Part shown: positions 60,234-64,000 of the stretch, in pieces | Layout: every line of letters starts with the position of its first letter | Position numbering within the stretch: the stretch's first letter is position 1 | Assembly (NCBI GenBank): GCA_012862575.1 | Contig: BLSF01000044.1 | Span: 186,001-250,000, forward strand | Length of the DNA stretch: 64,000 bases | Source of the DNA: Parietichytrium sp. I65-24A | Taxonomy: Eukaryota; Sar; Bigyra; Thraustochytrida; Thraustochytriidae | Reading direction: 5' to 3' | The notes under the pieces: model-generated | Told to the model about the DNA's origin: nothing | The model's database searches: none | Seen by the model: only the letters and a program-made list of their open reading frames with translations | Made by a program: the position numbers and the translations under genes

Positions 60234-62442
60234 ATGTCAGGGGGGGAGGAGAACCAGGCTCCGCGAGTGAGCTGCGGAGTGCACGTACACTTCACGGCGG
60301 ACCTCCCACGGTGCTTGCAGCAGGTAAGGAGACTCGATCGGGCGTGTGTTGGGGGATTGACGGATTCGCCGGTTTGTGGATTTGGGAATTTGTGGATTTG
60401 GGGATTTGTGGATGTGAATTTGCGGACCGGTGAAACGGCCTCGAAGAGAGGGAGATGTCAATAATTTGTGCGACTAACGGGCGTTTGGTTGGAATGTTGT
60501 GGGATGTGGTGGCGTGCGTAGCTGGTGTTCCATGGAGACTTCTCGTTCGTGGTGACGCCACTGGTGCACCCGCGCCTGCGCAGGGACACGCAAGGCATTT
60601 CGTCCAGCCGCGAGACGGCCTTGACGAGTAAGTGCGAAAAGAACGGCTAGGTTGTGTGTGATAATCGAGATGACTCACCATGATTCGTTTTGGCTCCGTC
60701 ATCCCTTGAACTCAGGATCCGATCTTATTTTGCAGAGCTCCACATGGAATAATTGCGTTGTCGGGCAGGTCTCCGATTGGATCGACTGTGATCGGCCTGA
60801 AACCTATGCCAGGCACGCGAGCGAGAGAGCGTTTCGCGAAGAGATCTTTTGGGCTTCTCATTTGGCCATGTCAGCCGTTGTGCTTCCAGTGCCGCGGTAC
60901 GACTGCTTCAACTACGCCAACGTTTTGGTGAGGACTGCGAAGGAAACCACGCAACACCCAGGATTTTGGGTGACTGTTCCACTCTCCACCCCAGAGTACC
61001 TTGAAGACCCAACTGACGTGACCGCAGATCCGTGGCACGCATGGAACAGGCTAAGGACGTTGTGCGACCACGCCGGGTACATCGGGGTGATGCTCGAATT
61101 GACGGCATCGCTCCCGAGCCGCAAGGAAGTGGAGAAGTGGAAGGCAGAGCCAGTGAAGGCTGTCAAAATCCCAACTAGCATCTTTCTCACGAATAATAAG
61201 GGTTACCCAGTACTCTCCGCAGCCCACCAAGAGGTGGTGGCCCTTCTGCACAGGCACGGAGCCCAACCTTTGATCTCTGGCAGACCGAGACATATAGAGG
61301 GTCTCACACCGTACTTTTTGTACATTCAGCATCTTATCCAGCGCATCCCGCAAATCTCGACTAAAGACTCATTCGAGCAACCGTTTTACGATTACCTCCA
61401 AAGCCCGCTTCAGCCGCTAGGGGACCACTTGGAGTCCCAAATGTACGAGACTTTCGAAAAGTGCCCCGTAAAGTATGCAAAGTATGAGGAGGCCATCGCG
61501 CTTGCCCTCAGCAAAACTCCAAAGGAGAAGGTGTCTGTGGTCATGGTTGTTGGTGCTGGGCGTGGACCTCTTGTGAGAGCTTCACTTCGAGCGGCAGACT
61601 CGACTGGTCGCAGGATTCGAATGTACGCCGTCGAGAAGAACCCGAATGCGGTGATTACTCTGAAAAATATGAAAGAGATGCTTGGGTGGGGAAACGTCGT
61701 CACCGTTGTGCACACTGATATGCGGTACTGGGACGCTCCTGAATTGGCGGATATCCTGGTGTCTGAGCTCTTGGGGTCCTGGGGCGACAACGAGCTCTCA
61801 CCAGAGTGCCTGGATGGCGCGGAGAAGTTCTTAAATCCAAACGGAGGGATCAGCATACCGTATGAATACACTTCTTTTGTGGAGCCGATCATGACCCCTC
61901 GCCTGTGGCATGACTGCAAATCCTTCGATGACCTCAAACATATGGAGACCATGTATGTGGTAAAGCTCCACAGCTTCTCCGCATTCGCCGAATCGAAACC
62001 AGTTTTCACCTTTGCTCACCCAAGCTGGAACAAAGGAAAAGATCCCGAAACCGACCAGGAGGAATTCACTGAGCAAAACTCTCCGGCGCTTCTTGTTGAC
62101 GGTAGGATTGACAACGAGCGCCACCGAGTGCTGAATTTTACTGCAGAGCACGCGGGGCTCATGCATGGCTTCGGAGGATACTTTGAATGCAAGCTTCATG
62201 ATGACGTCATGATTAGCATCAACCCGAAGACCTTCAGTACTGGAATGTTCAGCTGGTTCCCTATTTACATTCCGTTGCGCGAGCCACTTGTTATCAAGAA
62301 AGGAGACAACATACAGGCAGCGTTCTGGCGTCAATGCAAGTCAGCCAAAGTTTGGTATGAGTGGTCACTTCAGTCTCCTCAGATAACTCCTATTCATAAT
62401 GTGAACGGAAGATCATCCACCATCCACCTCACATCTGATTAG
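60234..62442 (+). CDS. PRMT5: protein arginine N-methyltransferase 5
   Basis: Exons 60234-60323, 60522-60627 and 60716-62442, with introns of 198 bp (gtaagg...gtag, phase 0) and 88 bp (gtaagt...tcag, phase 1); 640 residues. The joins restore LVHPRLRRD and LTRSDLILQ, matching the human N-terminal TIM-barrel region. The catalytic part has SPLQPLGDHLESQMYETFEK with the Phe that favours symmetric dimethylation, AdoMet motif VVGAGRGPLVRASLRAA, YAVEKNPNAV, and the double-Glu loop SELLGSWGDNELSPECLDG. The beta barrel contains FGGYFECKL and MFSWFPIYIPL. The enzyme makes symmetric dimethylarginine on histones, Sm proteins and other targets, normally in a complex with MEP50 (not in this window). Confidence 0.96.
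60373..60420. repeat. octamer array in PRMT5 intron 1
   Basis: Six octamers (tttgtgga, tttgggaa, tttgtgga, tttgggga, tttgtgga, tgtgaatt) inside the first intron. Confidence 0.88.
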
Positions 62443-62852
62443 AGAACGAGGAAATGAGTTTTATGATCTGCCGATAGCTTTCAGCTTCATTATTCTCTCA
62501 TTCTAAAACCGCAAAAAACACACACCTTTTCACCCACTCAGTCCCCTTTGTTCTTTAAAAGGGGAAAGAAATGCGAATGGGAGAGTGAAAAGTTGCGATC
62601 TCCTTCACTGGCACGCACAAAACAAAACAATACGCCGGCACCAATACAGTGAAGCGGCAGAATCCACGTTTCCAAAAAAAATGAATCAATTTGTGAATAT
62701 AGGTTTGTCGTGAGATCAAAAAAGTTGCGAATGTGAAAAGAGAATTCAGAACGTCACAGGGCAAAACAGACACGCGCATGGGCTATTTTCTAATCGTGAA
62801 TACGTACAAAGTGCGAGACGGCCGAGTGATTCAGACCGTTGCTGCGCAGCAT
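62443..62852. other. convergent 3' region, PRMT5 and DDX21-like genes
   Basis: Contains T- and A-rich stretches, consistent with 3' untranslated regions of both genes. No gene is supported. Confidence 0.5.
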
Positions 62853-64000
62853 CTACCATCTGCTTGGGCGTCCGCGAGCGCCTCCACGGCCACCGCCGCG
62901 GCCGCCATAGCCACCACCGCCATAGCCACCACCGCCGCCATTGCGTCCACCATTTCCACCAAAAGAGCGGCCACCGCGATTTCCGAAACCCCCACGGCGA
63001 CCTCCACTTCCTCCACTTCCTCCGTTGAATCCTCCGCGAGAAGGCTTCTCCTGGAGAGCTGGAAGCTCGGTTGGCACACTGAAGCTGCTGCCCTCCTTCT
63101 CGCAGACCTTTTCTACAAGATCGCTGAACTGGGACTCGATATCAAAAACAGCACCCTTCAAGTCCTCGAGCATGCTCATTCCCTTGATATTTCTGACAGC
63201 CTCGTGAGGAAATTCACGGTTGAGAGCTCCCCAGATGTATCCCAGTCCATGAAGCTCCTTTCCAGCGTAGAACTGCACGGTGATGAAGCCTTCTGCGCAT
63301 GAGAGCAGAGAGCGAGGCACCAAGGACTTGGTATCCGTGAAGCCGGTGATTTGAGCAAGAGCTCCTGCGAGGGCCTTGCGAGCGCCCATCTTCTCGATGA
63401 GGCCATCCGCGACTGGAAGAAAGGTGTCAATGACAGAGTCCGGGAAGTTTTCGAAACGCTCGCCGGCCTGGTTGGCCTCTGCCACAAGAATGTCGCCAGG
63501 CTGAGGAAGGCCAATGCGGCGAAGGGACATTCCGGTACCTCTCTCGATCTGCTTGATCAGCTCCTGCTCAGTATTTTTGTACAGAGTAATGCAGTATCCC
63601 TTGCGACCTGCGCGACCGGTGCGGCCAGAGCGATGAACGTAGGTCTCAACCTCAGCCTTTCCAGAGAAGGCGCCAGCAGGAGGCTGAAACTGAATGACGA
63701 GATCGACTCCCTTGATGTCGAGCCCGCGGGCTGCAACATCGGTGGCAATAAGCACGTGGAACTTGCGAGAGCGGAATCCAGCAAGAGTGGTCTCACGCTG
63801 AGCCTGTGCAATGTCTCCGTGAAGAACCTTGGCGTCCTGCTGTAGGTCCTTGTCAACCATGAGCTCATTACAGTTGCTCTTCTGTTGACAGAAAACGATC
63901 GTGCGGCCGTTGTTCTGCACGTTTCCGTACATGCGGATCAGATCGCTAACAGCCTTCGCGCGAGCCTGCCATGGGCACATCAACGACAAGTGCTCAACGT
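62853..64000 (-). CDS. DDX21/DDX50-type nucleolar DEAD-box RNA helicase (3' part)
   Basis: Partial: the window edge removes the N-terminal lobe; 381 residues remain. The piece opens with VEHLSLMCPWQARAKAV, as in DDX21. Helicase motifs of the second lobe follow: GRTIVFCQQKSNCNELM, VLIATDVAARGLDI, YVHRSGRTGRAGRKG. A GUCT domain (~155-280; ALAGALAQITGF, FITVQFYAGKELHGLGYIW) is diagnostic for the DDX21/DDX50 and plant RH3/RH7 group. The C-terminus is a Gly/Arg-rich RGG tail of about 65 residues, for RNA binding. The role is nucleolar rRNA processing or transcription; a plastid form (RH3-like) cannot be excluded without the N-terminus. Confidence 0.94.
   Translation of the reverse strand, partial: VEHLSLMCPWQARAKAVSDLIRMYGNVQNNGRTIVFCQQKSNCNELMVDKDLQQDAKVLHGDIAQAQRETTLAGFRSRKFHVLIATDVAARGLDIKGVDLVIQFQPPAGAFSGKAEVETYVHRSGRTGRAGRKGYCITLYKNTEQELIKQIERGTGMSLRRIGLPQPGDILVAEANQAGERFENFPDSVIDTFLPVADGLIEKMGARKALAGALAQITGFTDTKSLVPRSLLSCAEGFITVQFYAGKELHGLGYIWGALNREFPHEAVRNIKGMSMLEDLKGAVFDIESQFSDLVEKVCEKEGSSFSVPTELPALQEKPSRGGFNGGSGGSGGRRGGFGNRGGRSFGGNGGRNGGGGGYGGGGYGGRGGGRGGARGRPSRW

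Overview
The window is nuclear DNA from a flagellated protist with a compact, intron-poor genome. I place it among the stramenopiles, most likely a labyrinthulomycete (thraustochytrid-like) genome, but that is inference and needs a species-level search. The sequence shows an RNA polymerase II subunit, PRMT5, ribosomal protein uL30 and a cytochrome c heme lyase, all eukaryotic. It also shows ciliary or centriolar genes (BBS7, CEP76, a lebercilin-like protein), a fungal-type Zn2Cys6 cluster outside an obviously fungal context, mostly single-exon genes, and seven coding introns, all GT-AG, six of them only 82-198 bp.

Layout. 1-13.7 kb is a plus-strand run: bHLH regulator, EHD/dynamin-like GTPase with a mitochondrial-type leader, a 1320-residue coiled-coil protein ending in four 39-residue repeats, a His/Arg/Ser-rich PH-like protein, glycine cleavage H protein and RPB4. 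14-21.6 kb holds BBS7 (-), a class III CoA-transferase (+), a CS-domain protein with a Cdc37-like N-terminal tag (-) and an unrecognised Ala-rich protein (-). 21.6-29 kb has no gene I can support. 29-34.3 kb holds CEP76 and an ERCC6L2-like SNF2 helicase (both -). 35.7-47.1 kb holds a PH-PDZ-armadillo protein, cytochrome c heme lyase with three CPV motifs, a small coiled-coil protein (-), a RING-CH/UPF0301 fusion and an R2R3-MYB (-). 48.9-64 kb holds a Zn2Cys6 protein, an EGF-like multi-pass membrane protein, a tandem pair of tRNA-Ser(UGA) genes (-), a lebercilin-like coiled coil, a Gfo/Idh/MocA oxidoreductase (-), uL30, PRMT5 and the 3' part of a DDX21-type helicase (-, cut by the window edge).

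The genes are mostly unrelated housekeeping, transcription, DNA repair and ciliary functions; I see no operon-like logic. Three themes recur: cilium/centriole biology, mitochondrial function (H protein, heme lyase, EHD-like GTPase) and transcription factors of four classes.

The most unusual signal is non-coding. Short tandem arrays with 7-10 bp units, a different unit at each locus, lie in the upstream flank of roughly 15 of 24 protein genes. Intergenic DNA also carries recurrent GTAC-centred palindromes. The most unusual protein is the RING-CH E3-like domain joined to a bacterial-type UPF0301/AlgH domain.
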